Below are positions 1 to 9,572 of a DNA stretch of 58,314 nucleotides, one piece after another. Both the position numbers and the translations under genes were made by a program. Origin of the DNA: JANNBN01 sp031430595 (GTDB lineage Bacteria; Actinomycetota; Acidimicrobiia; Acidimicrobiales; JANYDT01); assembly GCA_031430595.1 (NCBI GenBank), contig JANPBU010000020.1, forward strand, positions 1-58,314. Reading direction: 5' to 3'. The notes beneath the pieces were generated by a model, which saw only the letters and a list, made by a program, of their open reading frames with translations, made no database searches and was not told the DNA's origin. Positions within the stretch are counted from its first letter, which is position 1. Each line of letters opens with the position of its first letter.

Positions 1-2
1 AC

Positions 3-134
3 GAAATCGACAACCTTGTCCTCATCTGTCGCTTCCACCACCGCCACATCCACAAACACGCCATACAACTTCAATGGGCCCCAGACCACATCACCCTCAC
101 ACTCCTCAGATTCCCCAACCAAAACCACAACTAG
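3..134 (+). CDS. HNH endonuclease, C-terminal end (DUF222/HNH type)
   Basis: The reading frame is open at the left edge and stops at TAG 132-134, giving the last 43 residues. It contains NLVLICRFHHRHIH, the zinc/HNH end of the 13E12/DUF222 family of HNH nucleases common in actinobacteria, in which the His pair follows the NLvLLC signature. The body of the gene lies outside the window, so neither the DUF222 domain nor the complete active site can be judged. Confidence 0.7.
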   Translation, partial: EIDNLVLICRFHHRHIHKHAIQLQWAPDHITLTLLRFPNQNHN

Positions 135-214
135 CCCACCATGGAACCTGCCGGAGCAACCGTGAACGCTATCGACGTATCGCGCAGTGCCGTAACTGAG
201 TCGAGCCCATCGAA

Positions 215-938
215 TACTCACGATGAATCGGGCCCAACCCCGAGCCGATGCGGTCGCTACGAGAGACGTCGGTATCGTGGCGGTGCGGTCGGTCGATGAA
301 GTACTCGCCGAATGCGTTGGTCAGAACTTCGTGATCGACGATCGTTTTCACGATTCAGTGCTTATCGCTGGGCTCATTGATCAGCATTACATCTGGTTGT
401 CGGTGCCAGCACGCTCACCACTGAAGTCATCGCGCCCGAAGATTGGGTGTTGCCTCAACCAACGCACCTCGCAGCAAACACCGCAGACGAATATGACGCC
501 CGGATTCGCCAAGCAAACGAACGCTTAGCGCGTGCACCATTCGGCAAGGTGAGCCTCGTTGCGAATCAGGTCAAATTGTTTGCCGACGGCGCAATCATTT
601 TCCAACTCATGCAAATGCGAGACGGATACCTCGATGCCGACGGAAATCCTGACCCGAATCACCCCGGTGAGTGGATCATGGCGCCCGACGATTTTCGCTG
701 CCACTTCGATGTCTACTGGGATGCTGGGTGGCAAATCCATATCCACGTAAACGGTGACCTTGGCCTCGACGTATTACTTGACATCATTGCCGATGCCATG
801 GCTCGGCTTGCCCGGATCGACCACCGCACAACGATCGTCCATTTCGCGAACTCGACGGAAGAGCAAGTCACCCGGATCGCCGCCCTCGGTGCGATCGTTT
901 CAGCGAACCCGCATCACCCCGTCGGCTTCGCCGTCTAA
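215..938 (+). pseudogene. Decayed amidohydrolase (YtcJ-like, Amidohydrolase_3)
   Basis: Two frames carry parts of one metal-dependent amidohydrolase. The first (about 310-400) has a VLIAGLIDQH segment, the metal-binding beta strand of the family. The second (about 400-938) reads on with TTEVIAPEDWVLP, then KLFADGAI, GEWIMAP and AGWQIHIHVNGD, the later metal-binding His region. The frame changes near 400. The stretch normally found between the first strand and the KLFADGAI block is much too short, so there is also an internal deletion. The protein stops at 938, before the final catalytic Asp region. Substrate unknown; certainly non-functional as written. Confidence 0.75.
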
Positions 939-954
939 GTTAAAAGGTGGTTAC

Positions 955-1419
955 TTAATAGACACCCTTGATCACGAAATATGAGCCGCGAATCGTGCCA
1001 GCCAGTTTTGACTTCTGGCGAGCAAACTTGAACTTTGAAGCGAGTTCGACCGGAATGTCCATCCCCTCGCTGAGCTTGAACCCAACAGCGCGTTTTCCAC
1101 CATCATCGATTGTGTACAAGACGTTGATCGATAGGCCACTCTCGTAAAACACGTACGACCAACGAACGTTGTTAACCTCAAACGATGTTGCTTCTAGTGG
1201 AGGTGACCCAATCACGATGTCGCGCTCTTCCTTCAGGATTTGCTCAACCAACTTGATGACCTTTTTCGCCTTGCTGGCTGTTTCCACCGTGAAGGTGTGG
1301 TCGTACTTATTCTTGAAGTAGCGGGCCTCGTGCGCCCGCAGACCAGCCAGAGCGTCGGCAACGGGCGATGACTCAAGGCCAATGATGGACACAGTTTCGA
1401 AATCGACTACAGAGGTCAT
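955..1419 (-). CDS. Hypothetical protein, 154 residues
   Basis: Not recognised. The start is placed at the ATG of MTSVVDFET because an AGGAG motif sits 7 bases upstream; two earlier in-frame starts overlap or crowd that motif. The protein is mixed alpha/beta, basic at the C-terminus, with no signal peptide or membrane segment. A central Lys/Glu-rich helix (about residues 40-65) is followed by predicted beta strands. It stops just after the amidohydrolase remnant on the other strand and has no clear operon partner. Confidence 0.6.
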   Translation of the reverse strand: MTSVVDFETVSIIGLESSPVADALAGLRAHEARYFKNKYDHTFTVETASKAKKVIKLVEQILKEERDIVIGSPPLEATSFEVNNVRWSYVFYESGLSINVLYTIDDGGKRAVGFKLSEGMDIPVELASKFKFARQKSKLAGTIRGSYFVIKGVY

Positions 1420-1551
1420 GACCATGCTCCTAACGGCCACCGAGGAGTGTCCTCAGCTGTTTGATATGAGATTATCCCGACATCGATTGCGACGCGCGTG
1501 TCGATCGGATTCCCAAAACTGAAACAGATTCGCTGGAAGTGCCAGTTGAGC

Positions 1552-1947
1552 TCATGCTGACCCTGAGATCACCACGCCAAACCAGACCAGCATCGTCAGC
1601 CAAACCAGTGAGGAAAGTATCCATGCAACTCCCCGTTTGAAAAACCAGGAAATGATCGAGCTGAGTCCGAAGGTTCCGGCGAAAATGCACAAAGCGACCA
1701 GCATCCTCATCCACCGATCAACTGTGTCGCACTGGGAACCGCACGAGTCATAGGCCAGGGGAGCAAGCATCGTGAAGAAGACCATGACAGCGCCCAAGAC
1801 CAGTTGCAGTATCACCGAGATGGTAAAGCCTACGGTTTGGATCGTTCCGGCTTTCGGGGTCGACTGTGGTGGGCCGTATGGGTACTGGGCAACGAGGGCG
1901 TAATCGTAAGACGGTGTTTGCTGGCCGGGGTTGGTGAAAGGATCCAT
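1552..1947 (-). CDS. Small membrane protein with Pro/Tyr-rich N-terminus
   Basis: A 131-residue protein starting at MDPFTNPGQQ. The first ~40 residues are soluble and rich in Pro, Gln and Tyr (QYPYGPPQSTP), followed by three hydrophobic segments (roughly 45-70, 83-107 and 110-131). This layout is widespread among small actinobacterial membrane proteins of unknown role. An upstream extension to 2142 exists but lacks coding character and would overlap the kinase gene. Confidence 0.6.
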   Translation of the reverse strand: MDPFTNPGQQTPSYDYALVAQYPYGPPQSTPKAGTIQTVGFTISVILQLVLGAVMVFFTMLAPLAYDSCGSQCDTVDRWMRMLVALCIFAGTFGLSSIISWFFKRGVAWILSSLVWLTMLVWFGVVISGSA

Positions 1948-2000
1948 ACAGACAGAATGACCGTTACGCACCGATGCAAGTAACGCGGTGTTTCCCTCAA

Positions 2001-2591
2001 TCAGCGGTGGGGGATCTGCGACACGAAATGAGTTTCGGGATTGTGTTGCACAACAGGTGCTCCGTCGATGATCAGACTGGCCCGATCCCACGGCTTGTCG
2101 GCTTCGAAGAATGGGCGTTCGGTTGCTTGCCATTCGAACCAAAATTCACGTCCGTCGGGCCCATCGCGCTCAAGGCCTCGTGCTTCGGCCAACCCGGCGT
2201 CGGTCTCAACCCAAATCGGTACGTCAACATGGTCGCTGAATTCGCGACGGGTCGTACCCACTCCTTCCACGATCAAGACCGCTGAATTAGGCACCACGAT
2301 TGAACCGGCCCGGCCGTGTTTGACCCATACTGCTGGTCGCCAATCAACTGCAGATCCGCAGCGAAACGGGTTGATGACGTGTTCAAGCATGTGGGGCCAC
2401 CAGTCAAGGAAGCTGTGATTCCAGGCAACATCGTCGCTGAGGACGACAGGTGCATCTAACGAGCGACTCAGCCTCGCAGCAAATGTCGTCTTTCCTGAAG
2501 CGCTGCGGCCGTCTACCGCGACAACTGTGGGTGCCTTCAGGTCGCAAATGTGTTCGGCCAATTCGGCGAACGATTGAACGTATTCCGCCAT
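2001..2591 (-). CDS. P-loop kinase, uridine-kinase-like
   Basis: A 196-residue P-loop NTPase. Walker A is GRSASGKTT (residues 28-36), preceded by the hydrophobic strand TVVAVD. LSDD follows, as in the nucleoside/uridine kinase fold, and VLIVEGVG resembles the Walker B-like strand of that family. The charged region LERDGPDGREFW matches the lid. The likely activity is transfer of ATP phosphate to a small hydroxylated substrate; the substrate cannot be read from the sequence. It lies 119 bases downstream of jetD on the same strand and could be co-transcribed, but it is not a known Wadjet component. Confidence 0.75.
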   Translation of the reverse strand: MAEYVQSFAELAEHICDLKAPTVVAVDGRSASGKTTFAARLSRSLDAPVVLSDDVAWNHSFLDWWPHMLEHVINPFRCGSAVDWRPAVWVKHGRAGSIVVPNSAVLIVEGVGTTRREFSDHVDVPIWVETDAGLAEARGLERDGPDGREFWFEWQATERPFFEADKPWDRASLIIDGAPVVQHNPETHFVSQIPHR

Positions 2592-2710
2592 TATGCGCAG
2601 GTTATCCGACCCAGAGAGCTTTACGTGCGGTTCCCGTGTCTACGATGCCCGCGAACGGATGGGCCGGTCTCGCAGACTCGGCACTCAAGAGGTCGATGCC
2701 CAAGGATCGA

Positions 2711-3898
2711 TCACGTCGATTCAACAATTTCGAGAACCGCTGCTTCGATCAATCCATAGCGAGTTCGTTCTTGTTCAAGACGGAGGTTCGCACGAATACG
2801 GTTATCTCGTAAGTCATCGTACAAATGACCTTCCACTGTAGTGAGGCACGGAAGTTCGCGTCGCACGGGCATGGGTTCGTATCCCCACTGAGACTCGTGG
2901 GCATGCAACGTTGCATGATCCATGAGCAGCGAGCGAACGTGCGGCAGCTTCGAGCGTAGAAGATCAAGAATCGCAAAGCCGTGGGTATCAATATCACCCC
3001 AGTAATGAACCGGCACCCCTGCCACCCAGTTTGCCGCCGCAATTTTACCAACGTCATATCCTTCGCCAAACACCACGATCGAACGTGCAGCCAGGGGAAA
3101 CGTCAAAAAATTGACGTAATTCTCGGTAATGAACACGTGCTCGATCTGCCTGATGGCCCCGAAGTCTTCCAGGGTCAACGTCACGGGGCGATCGTCGGCC
3201 CCAGCTAGCACGGGTACTGTGCGATCAAGTGCGCGAAGTCGGACGGTGCGCGGGATACTGCGAAACCCATAACGCGACTCGAATAGCGGTTGCTCGGCAC
3301 AAACCGCTTCGGGGGGCAAGATGACGTCCAGCAGCAACGTGAGGAGCGCGCTATGGCGCTCGATGAACTTCGTATCGACACCTACGATGTCGACTTGCCT
3401 GACATAGATGTTCGGGGAGGGGTTCGCAAGCATCCAGTCGGCCACGTCGAGCAGTTTGGCCCAATCCGCAGCAACTGCGAGGGCCGACATTGAGTGTGTG
3501 GCCAGTAGGGCGTTCAACACCGGAAACCGTTGCGCAACCAGTTCAACGACCGACCTGAATGCCGCCAAAGAAGCCGACTCGCCGAGAAACGAGGCCGCAG
3601 CGTCAACATCATCGATCCACACTTCGGTCGGTACCTCATTTCGGCCGATTGTTCTCGTCCCTTGAACACCCATGACGACTCGCACGTCGCTGAGGGCCAG
3701 CAAGTTTTGGACCCAAAGTCTGACGTCTTCGAACCGGGAAGAAAGTTCCGCCGTCGTTGGCCGACTCAGCCGGAATCGATACGGAAACATTGATGGCCCA
3801 CCAGCCACCTCGGCAAGTAGCAAACCCAAATCCAACTTCCGGCGCAGGTCGCGAAGCAGATCTTCGTATGTCGTCCAGGTGCGGTCGGGCTGCGACAT
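2711..3898 (-). CDS. jetD: Wadjet nuclease subunit JetD
   Basis: A 395-residue protein with the DUF3322 N-terminal half and DUF2220/Toprim C-terminal half of JetD. The key motifs are VFGEGY (the Glu of the Toprim site) and HYWGDIDTHGF (the Asp-x-Asp of the Toprim site), followed by an Arg/Glu-rich C-terminal helix. In the family, JetD cleaves plasmid DNA once the JetABC motor has extruded a circular molecule. The start ATG lies 2 bases after the jetC stop, so the genes are coupled. All expected catalytic residues are present and the length is normal. Confidence 0.93.
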   Translation of the reverse strand: MSQPDRTWTTYEDLLRDLRRKLDLGLLLAEVAGGPSMFPYRFRLSRPTTAELSSRFEDVRLWVQNLLALSDVRVVMGVQGTRTIGRNEVPTEVWIDDVDAAASFLGESASLAAFRSVVELVAQRFPVLNALLATHSMSALAVAADWAKLLDVADWMLANPSPNIYVRQVDIVGVDTKFIERHSALLTLLLDVILPPEAVCAEQPLFESRYGFRSIPRTVRLRALDRTVPVLAGADDRPVTLTLEDFGAIRQIEHVFITENYVNFLTFPLAARSIVVFGEGYDVGKIAAANWVAGVPVHYWGDIDTHGFAILDLLRSKLPHVRSLLMDHATLHAHESQWGYEPMPVRRELPCLTTVEGHLYDDLRDNRIRANLRLEQERTRYGLIEAAVLEIVEST

Positions 3899-3900
3899 CG

Positions 3901-6900
3901 TCAGCGCTGCGATACTTCTCGCTGTTTGCGGTATTCCTGAATCGTGAGGTTTGCGACTGACGACCGATCGTCGCGCATGCTGACGAACCCAACGCGCTGC
4001 ACAAACGGCTCGATGATCGAAATTCGTTGAAGCGGTGTCACTACCAGCAGTTGAAGGTGCAACTTTGCGAAGAGTTCCAAACCGAATTTGGTGGCATCGG
4101 TATCGGCGCGGCCAAAGGCTTCGTCAATAGCAACGAACCGGAACGACTTCGACGTGGTTTCGCCCAATTCGAGGCCGAACTGATACGCGAGGCTGGCCGC
4201 GAGAACGGTGTAGGCCAGCTTTTCCTTTTGCCCACCCGACTTGCCAGAAGAATCGCTGTAGTGCTCGTGCTCGGTATCATCGTGCCGCCATCTTTCCGAA
4301 GCGGCAAACGTAAACCAGTTGCGTACGTCGGTGACTTTGTTCGTCCACTTACGATCTGCATCGGCGTAGTTCGAACGCCCTCGGAACCGTTCGATAATGG
4401 TCTGCACCTGAAGGAACTTGCGCTCAACTGCGACCGGGTCGTCAGACATATGGAGCGACCCTTCGGTGCACGCCCTCAGTTCGTCGGTAAAGCCAATAAT
4501 TTCGACGTCTCTGGTGCGTTCCGTTACCAGTGCAATATACCGGGCCTTGTTGTACTCGATGGTGGCCAACGAGGCATTGATCTTGTCGATTCGCTCGGTA
4601 ATGTTGGTTCGCTCTTGATGCAGAGCCTGCTGAAAGTTGGCGATTTCCCGCAACGTATTTGTGTTTAGGAGTTCGCGAAATTCGGTTTCGAACCGAGGTA
4701 AATCATCGGCGCGCAAACGGTCAAGAATTTCGACATGACCAGGCATCGACAGTATCGATGCGTCGAGTTCTTGTGACTCGGCCGGAAACTCGCGAGCGAA
4801 ATCCTTCATTCGGCCAACAAGTTTTTCGCCGAGACGATTGAGCCGTTTGCCGACGGCATCGATTTCATTGGTGAGCAGATCCCGTACGAGGGCTTCGGCA
4901 TCGACAAGGTGTTTGATCCTCTTCGGTGGCTCTGGCAGCGCCTCCTTCAGCAGCGACGCAATACGAGCCATTGTTTCCGGTGCCGTTTCTTCGGGTGAAA
5001 CAGTGTCGGTGTCCGTGGGGTCGAACTCAGCCGCCAGATCGTTCAGTTCTTCCTGCGTGCGATCAATGGTGATGTTGATGGCCCCGACACGCTGCAGCGC
5101 GGATTCGATTGCGTCACGAGCGGTATCATATGTACGCTTAGCTTCAACCAACAGCAGCTCAAGTTCGCGCAGTCGATCTGACGTTGCAATCAACGCCTGA
5201 CGGTCACGTTCCAGATCGTTGATGGTCGACGCAACGGAAGACCAATCGATTTGGCGAAACTCGGTAAGTACCTCAAGCTTGGCCAGCGCGTCAGCGATTT
5301 CGTTCGACGAGGTTCGGGCTGTTTGCACCTGGGTCAGCGATACTGCTGCACGTTGAGCCGAGCTTTCGACGTGCTGCAACTCCTCACTCAGCGTCTGAAT
5401 CTTCGATTCATTTGACCAACCAAGGACAAATCGACTGCGGTCGTTGATACGGAATCGGTCATCCTTTTCGTGGCGTTGCTTACCTTTGATCTGACCTGCC
5501 ACGGTGATGGCTCGAGGCTCTCGCATGAACTGATCGGCCGTGTCACAACACGCGACGTTCGCTCTCGTTGCCAGTTCCGATTCGAGCCAGGCCGCTGCCG
5601 CCGGAGGGAGATCTTCGCGGACATCGAGCTTGTGACGCAACGAAAAGCGGTGCAGGTCTTCGTCGTTCGGGCGGGGGCGAGCCGGTATTCGGTAGTACAC
5701 CAGGCGTTGCCCGAGATGCTGTTCATCGACCCAGCGTTGCAGCGCGGTGTAGTGCTGTTCCGGTACCAACATGGAGAGCGCGAAACCATGCAAGAGCCGT
5801 TCCGCTGCACCTTCCCAGTTCTCCTCGCCCTCTCGTACCCGGATGAGCTCACCGGCAAAAGGCAATATCGAAACATCAATCTCAAGATCAGCGCAGACCC
5901 GTTCGCGAAGCTGTACCGCGTTCAAGGGGATGTTGCCCTTCTGGGCTCGGAGGTTGTCAAGTTCGGCAGTAACTAGAGCGTGCTGAGTTCGTAGCTCTTT
6001 CAACGTAACCCCAAAGATGGCGGCTTGATCTTCACGAGAGGATCGTTCCTCTTCCAATTGACTGCGACGCTCAGACACCACAGCGGCCATGTCAACGAAC
6101 TCGGTCTCGTTAGTTGGCACGGTGACATTTGCGATTCGGGCGCTCGTCTCAAAGCCACGCGCTGCCGCACGACGACGGTCCCGCTCACTCGCGAGTTCAA
6201 CCAGTTGGGCATCAATTCGACCCAGTTCGTTGCCACCGCTTCCGGCTATATCTGCGGTGACTTCATCGACGCGACATCGTGCATCGGTTCCGATTGATCG
6301 AGCGCGTGAGAGTACCTGGTCGGCCTTGAGACGATCAGAGTCGAGGCGACTGAGTTCGGCTTTGAGAAAACTGATCTTTAGTCTGCCAACATACGGACGT
6401 AGGAAGTGTCGAGCCCGTTCGAGTTCCTCTCGCAGAGTCGACTCTGCCCGATAGCGATCACCACCCTCGGCTATCGGAGTGAGCAGTTCGACCTGCCGCT
6501 TCGCCCTCATCACCGCTGCGTGCGCAGAAGTGAGGTTGTCAAAGTGGGCGATCAAGTGCTCGAGTCGTTGTTTGACTGGCTGCACATCAAGCATATGCGC
6601 GCGTACAAAATCAGTGAGGTTGCCGACCGCTTTCATCGAGACCGTTTGGTGGAACAGCTCTAGAGCTTGATCGCTTTGAATACCGACCAGACGGCGCAGT
6701 CGCGAACCGTACGGTGGGAATGCCTCGAACAGCTCACCCCCGGTCTCACGAAGTTGTCGCTTCAGATGAGCGATGCCGGTGGTGAACCCCCGGAAATGGT
6801 CGACGATACTGAGATCTTTCTCGGCAAGCAGGAAAAACCGGTTCGGTTGACCCTGCTCGGCTGGCCAAAACACCTGCGCCACCGTAACGACCTGATCAAA

Positions 6901-7287
6901 CCCAGTGTTTCGGAACACGCCAAGGATGACCGAGTACGAGCTTTTGGATTGCCGCAAGGCAACGGGCTTCGACGCGCCGGTAGCTTCGTTGTATTCGGAA
7001 CGGTGAAAGCCCAATACGTATGAGCGCAGATCACGTTCCTTAGATTCGGCGCCGGCTGCACGGTTGTACGCAATGCGTTGGGTGGGAACTAACAGCGTCG
7101 TCAGGGCGTCGATAAAGGTTGACTTCCCGGAACCATTTTCACCGGTGACGAGTGTGTTGAGCCCATCGAGTTGCAGGGTACTGATTCGCTGGTCAAAGGT
7201 GCCCCAGTTGTACACTTCAATGCGATGTAGGCGAAAACCCGCCTCGGTGTCATCGGCCGCGAAGTCGAGCAACATCGTGTCACTCAT
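3901..7287 (-). CDS. jetC: Wadjet SMC-like ATPase JetC
   Basis: A MukB/SMC-like ATPase of about 1128 residues. Walker A is GENGSGKST (residues 49-57). A long charged coiled-coil middle follows, then the ABC signature SGGQKEKLAYTVLAASLAYQ and Walker B FRFVAIDEAFGRAD near the end. It forms the loop-extruding motor with JetA and JetB. The start is put at MSDTMLLDF (7287), overlapping the jetB stop by 8 bases; an in-frame start 24 bases earlier would lengthen the overlap. Length and motifs are those of an intact JetC. Confidence 0.95.
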   Translation of the reverse strand: MSDTMLLDFAADDTEAGFRLHRIEVYNWGTFDQRISTLQLDGLNTLVTGENGSGKSTFIDALTTLLVPTQRIAYNRAAGAESKERDLRSYVLGFHRSEYNEATGASKPVALRQSKSSYSVILGVFRNTGFDQVVTVAQVFWPAEQGQPNRFFLLAEKDLSIVDHFRGFTTGIAHLKRQLRETGGELFEAFPPYGSRLRRLVGIQSDQALELFHQTVSMKAVGNLTDFVRAHMLDVQPVKQRLEHLIAHFDNLTSAHAAVMRAKRQVELLTPIAEGGDRYRAESTLREELERARHFLRPYVGRLKISFLKAELSRLDSDRLKADQVLSRARSIGTDARCRVDEVTADIAGSGGNELGRIDAQLVELASERDRRRAAARGFETSARIANVTVPTNETEFVDMAAVVSERRSQLEEERSSREDQAAIFGVTLKELRTQHALVTAELDNLRAQKGNIPLNAVQLRERVCADLEIDVSILPFAGELIRVREGEENWEGAAERLLHGFALSMLVPEQHYTALQRWVDEQHLGQRLVYYRIPARPRPNDEDLHRFSLRHKLDVREDLPPAAAAWLESELATRANVACCDTADQFMREPRAITVAGQIKGKQRHEKDDRFRINDRSRFVLGWSNESKIQTLSEELQHVESSAQRAAVSLTQVQTARTSSNEIADALAKLEVLTEFRQIDWSSVASTINDLERDRQALIATSDRLRELELLLVEAKRTYDTARDAIESALQRVGAINITIDRTQEELNDLAAEFDPTDTDTVSPEETAPETMARIASLLKEALPEPPKRIKHLVDAEALVRDLLTNEIDAVGKRLNRLGEKLVGRMKDFAREFPAESQELDASILSMPGHVEILDRLRADDLPRFETEFRELLNTNTLREIANFQQALHQERTNITERIDKINASLATIEYNKARYIALVTERTRDVEIIGFTDELRACTEGSLHMSDDPVAVERKFLQVQTIIERFRGRSNYADADRKWTNKVTDVRNWFTFAASERWRHDDTEHEHYSDSSGKSGGQKEKLAYTVLAASLAYQFGLELGETTSKSFRFVAIDEAFGRADTDATKFGLELFAKLHLQLLVVTPLQRISIIEPFVQRVGFVSMRDDRSSVANLTIQEYRKQREVSQR

Positions 7288-8023
7288 CGTCTGCCCGATC
7301 TTCGGTTGCACCTAGTTCATCTGTCGCACCTAGTTCATCTGTCGCACCCAGGATGCCGTACTCGGCTAGGCGTTGATCGAAGTCCGCGAGCCATTGGGCA
7401 TCGATGAATGCCTTCAGGATTCGGCGAACCTCATACGTTGGTTCTTCGCCCTTCTTCTTGCGAGGGTTCAGTGGATGAAGAAAGCCAAGGTCAACGATTT
7501 TGCTGATGTCGGTTTCAACCCGTTGAAGTTGCTTCACTTCGTTTGTGGAAGACGGCTGAAAGACATCAACCAGATCGGCTATCTCGCTGCGGGTCATCAC
7601 GAGTTTCGCGTCACCCTGAGTATCGGCCTCGGCGAGACGTTTGCGAAGAAGCGCGAGTACGAGGCTGACACCGTAAGACAGTCGGCGGCGAGTAACCAAG
7701 CGAGGAAGTTCGCTGACATCGGCCCCGGGGTCGGTTTGGTCATCGTCATCCTCACCGTCTTGTTCATCGGGCGAAAGCGATTGCAAGTAGGCGTATCCTT
7801 CGGATTCGTCGATGATGGCATCAAGGCCAACGACTCGAAGATACGCTCGAAGTTGACCCTGTAACCGCAGCATAAGTAGCCACCGGTTTTGATCAGTCGT
7901 TCGGTAGACAACACCTTTAAGAAGCGGGATGACGATAGGGCCGAGATCTGAAGGCGCTGACCCCGTTGACCCTGGCGACGGGTCGATTGGTCCGGCCGTC
8001 TCGTTGTCGATTGCATCAGGCAC
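7280..8023 (-). CDS. jetB: Wadjet kleisin-associated subunit JetB (DUF4194)
   Basis: A DUF4194 protein of 247 residues. It corresponds to the MukE-like winged-helix subunit that joins JetA and JetC. The start is taken as the GTG of VPDAIDNETAG at 8023, which overlaps the jetA stop by 8 bases and follows an AGGGTGG motif. Earlier in-frame ATGs lie deep inside jetA and encode jetA-antiphase sequence. Conserved features include PIVIPLLKGVVY at the N-terminal side and the RRRLSYGVSLVLALLRKRL helix. An acidic linker (GEDDDDQTDP) splits the two halves, and the C-terminus ends in a short tandem repeat. Confidence 0.9.
   Translation of the reverse strand: MPDAIDNETAGPIDPSPGSTGSAPSDLGPIVIPLLKGVVYRTTDQNRWLLMLRLQGQLRAYLRVVGLDAIIDESEGYAYLQSLSPDEQDGEDDDDQTDPGADVSELPRLVTRRRLSYGVSLVLALLRKRLAEADTQGDAKLVMTRSEIADLVDVFQPSSTNEVKQLQRVETDISKIVDLGFLHPLNPRKKKGEEPTYEVRRILKAFIDAQWLADFDQRLAEYGILGATDELGATDELGATEDRADDE
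7308..7343. repeat. 18-bp tandem repeat inside jetB
   Basis: Two perfect copies of gcacctagttcatctgtc (7308-7325 and 7326-7343), with a degenerate third copy starting at 7344. In the JetB frame they encode repeated GATDEL units close to the C-terminus. Being a multiple of three, copy-number change would lengthen or shorten the acidic tail without a frameshift. Confidence 0.9.
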
Positions 8024-9572
8024 GAACAAACACCACCCTGGGCATGTTAACGGTTCGAGCCACCGAACTGCCGTCGGGCTGGTCAACGTTCCAACTGACC
8101 ATGTCGCGGTGGTCGTCGAGCAGGGCGTGGTCAAGGCGATCGTCGGTAAGTTGCAGGTAGGTCACCAGTTCAGCCAACCCAGATGTGAGGGGTTTGAGTT
8201 CGCAGACTTGAGCCAGGGTCACCTGGGATCGATCAAGTAGAAGATCATCAATGTGATCGGCAAGCGCCAGGGCGTCGATCCCCGCATCGGCAAATAACGC
8301 ATCGAGATTCGTTGACTCGTGTTCATCTAGGAGCTCTTCGACATCGATCGCGATGATGGTCGGAGGGGCAGCGAGGCGACGTTCCATGGGAAGTCGAATA
8401 TCGGCGGCGGCTGAGTCGAGAGAGGTGAACGCACCGGAGGGGCGGTTGTTTCGAACTTCCAGAGCTCGGTATTCAATTGAGCGAATGATCTCTGCGATGC
8501 GTCGGTTTTCTAGCCAAGTCTTATCGTCAATAAATCGACGCAACTGTGCGGTCAAAGAAGCGACGGTGCGCTGCGTGTGATCGCCTGCGTTGAACCAATC
8601 GTGATGAACTCGGCGAATCCGGCGGTCGGGTTCAAGTGCTGCGACGGCTGGAAGCGACACCACTCGATTGAGCCGTTCTGAGAGTTCATCCTGTCTGCTA
8701 AGCGCGCTGAGTACATCCCAAAATGCGCGGAAGCTTGCCCCTTGATCGGATGACGCGATGAGGTCACGTTCTCCAAACACTTCACCGAGGAGATTTCCTT
8801 TCGAGCCGTTCCATTGGGCAATTCGTTCGCGTACTGATCGATCAAGTGAGCGAAAGTTTTCTTCGACTTGGCTGAAATCGGCGAGGAGCTCGCGCGAAAG
8901 GGACACAAACTGCTGGAATCGCTCGACCACGGCGCGGTCATCGAGCAGGCGAACATCGCCTCGTTCTACCTGTGCGATTTCGACATCAAGTTCGTTTCGG
9001 CGGCGGCGAAGATCGTCCAGTCGAACAGCGGCGTTGTCATCGGTGTCAACCGTAAGTTGACGTAGTAGTTCGATGGCTGTGAGAAGTCGAGATTCGGTTC
9101 CCACGAAGGACGATTCATCGAGCGAGGAGATCCAGGCGATGGCCCGCTCGGCGCCCGGGGTGACGGCGATATGAGCTTCGTCGCTGCCGCTCGGATAGAA
9201 GCGACGAACGAAACCCCGATCATCGGACGCCCAGTCCATGAGGTAGGCGCGAGCTGATTTTACTGATGGCGTGCCTGCGGAATCAACATGGTCTGGGGTT
9301 CGGCCTGTTCCCTCGCTGTAATCCGTGTGAGCGGGGTACCCGATGGAATCTGTGTGCTCATCTCGATTCGAAAGGGAGTGGAGTACGTCTTCGAGAAGTT
9401 CGATCGCATCATCTTCAGACAGCGAACGTGCATTGGATGCCACAAATGCGTGGTGAAGAAACGCGATGGCTAACGGAGCCCGTTCGTATCGCAGTAGCCG
9501 CCAACCAACGTGGCGGAGGCGCAGGTCTTCGAGAGAGGAAACGTCGAACCGCATATTCACTGAGTATGCCAT
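8016..9572 (-). CDS. jetA: Wadjet kleisin JetA (DUF3375)
   Basis: A DUF3375 family protein, first gene of jetABCD. It corresponds to a MukF-like kleisin. The N-terminus MRFDVSSLEDLRLRH leads into HVGWRLLRYERAPLAIAF, the characteristic winged-helix start of DUF3375 proteins. The middle is heptad-rich (ELDVEIAQVERGDV onward). ATG 9572 (518 residues) or ATG 9554 (512 residues) are the plausible starts; the latter has a weak AGTGA upstream. The frame extends to 9689 but the extra residues are basic and unlike the family. The stop overlaps the jetB start. Confidence 0.92.
   Translation of the reverse strand: MAYSVNMRFDVSSLEDLRLRHVGWRLLRYERAPLAIAFLHHAFVASNARSLSEDDAIELLEDVLHSLSNRDEHTDSIGYPAHTDYSEGTGRTPDHVDSAGTPSVKSARAYLMDWASDDRGFVRRFYPSGSDEAHIAVTPGAERAIAWISSLDESSFVGTESRLLTAIELLRQLTVDTDDNAAVRLDDLRRRRNELDVEIAQVERGDVRLLDDRAVVERFQQFVSLSRELLADFSQVEENFRSLDRSVRERIAQWNGSKGNLLGEVFGERDLIASSDQGASFRAFWDVLSALSRQDELSERLNRVVSLPAVAALEPDRRIRRVHHDWFNAGDHTQRTVASLTAQLRRFIDDKTWLENRRIAEIIRSIEYRALEVRNNRPSGAFTSLDSAAADIRLPMERRLAAPPTIIAIDVEELLDEHESTNLDALFADAGIDALALADHIDDLLLDRSQVTLAQVCELKPLTSGLAELVTYLQLTDDRLDHALLDDHRDMVSWNVDQPDGSSVARTVNMPRVVFVRA

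Noticed and set aside
4027..4668. Long plus-strand frame (213 codons)
   Set aside because: It is entirely antisense to jetC, which has all catalytic motifs; the product has no family.
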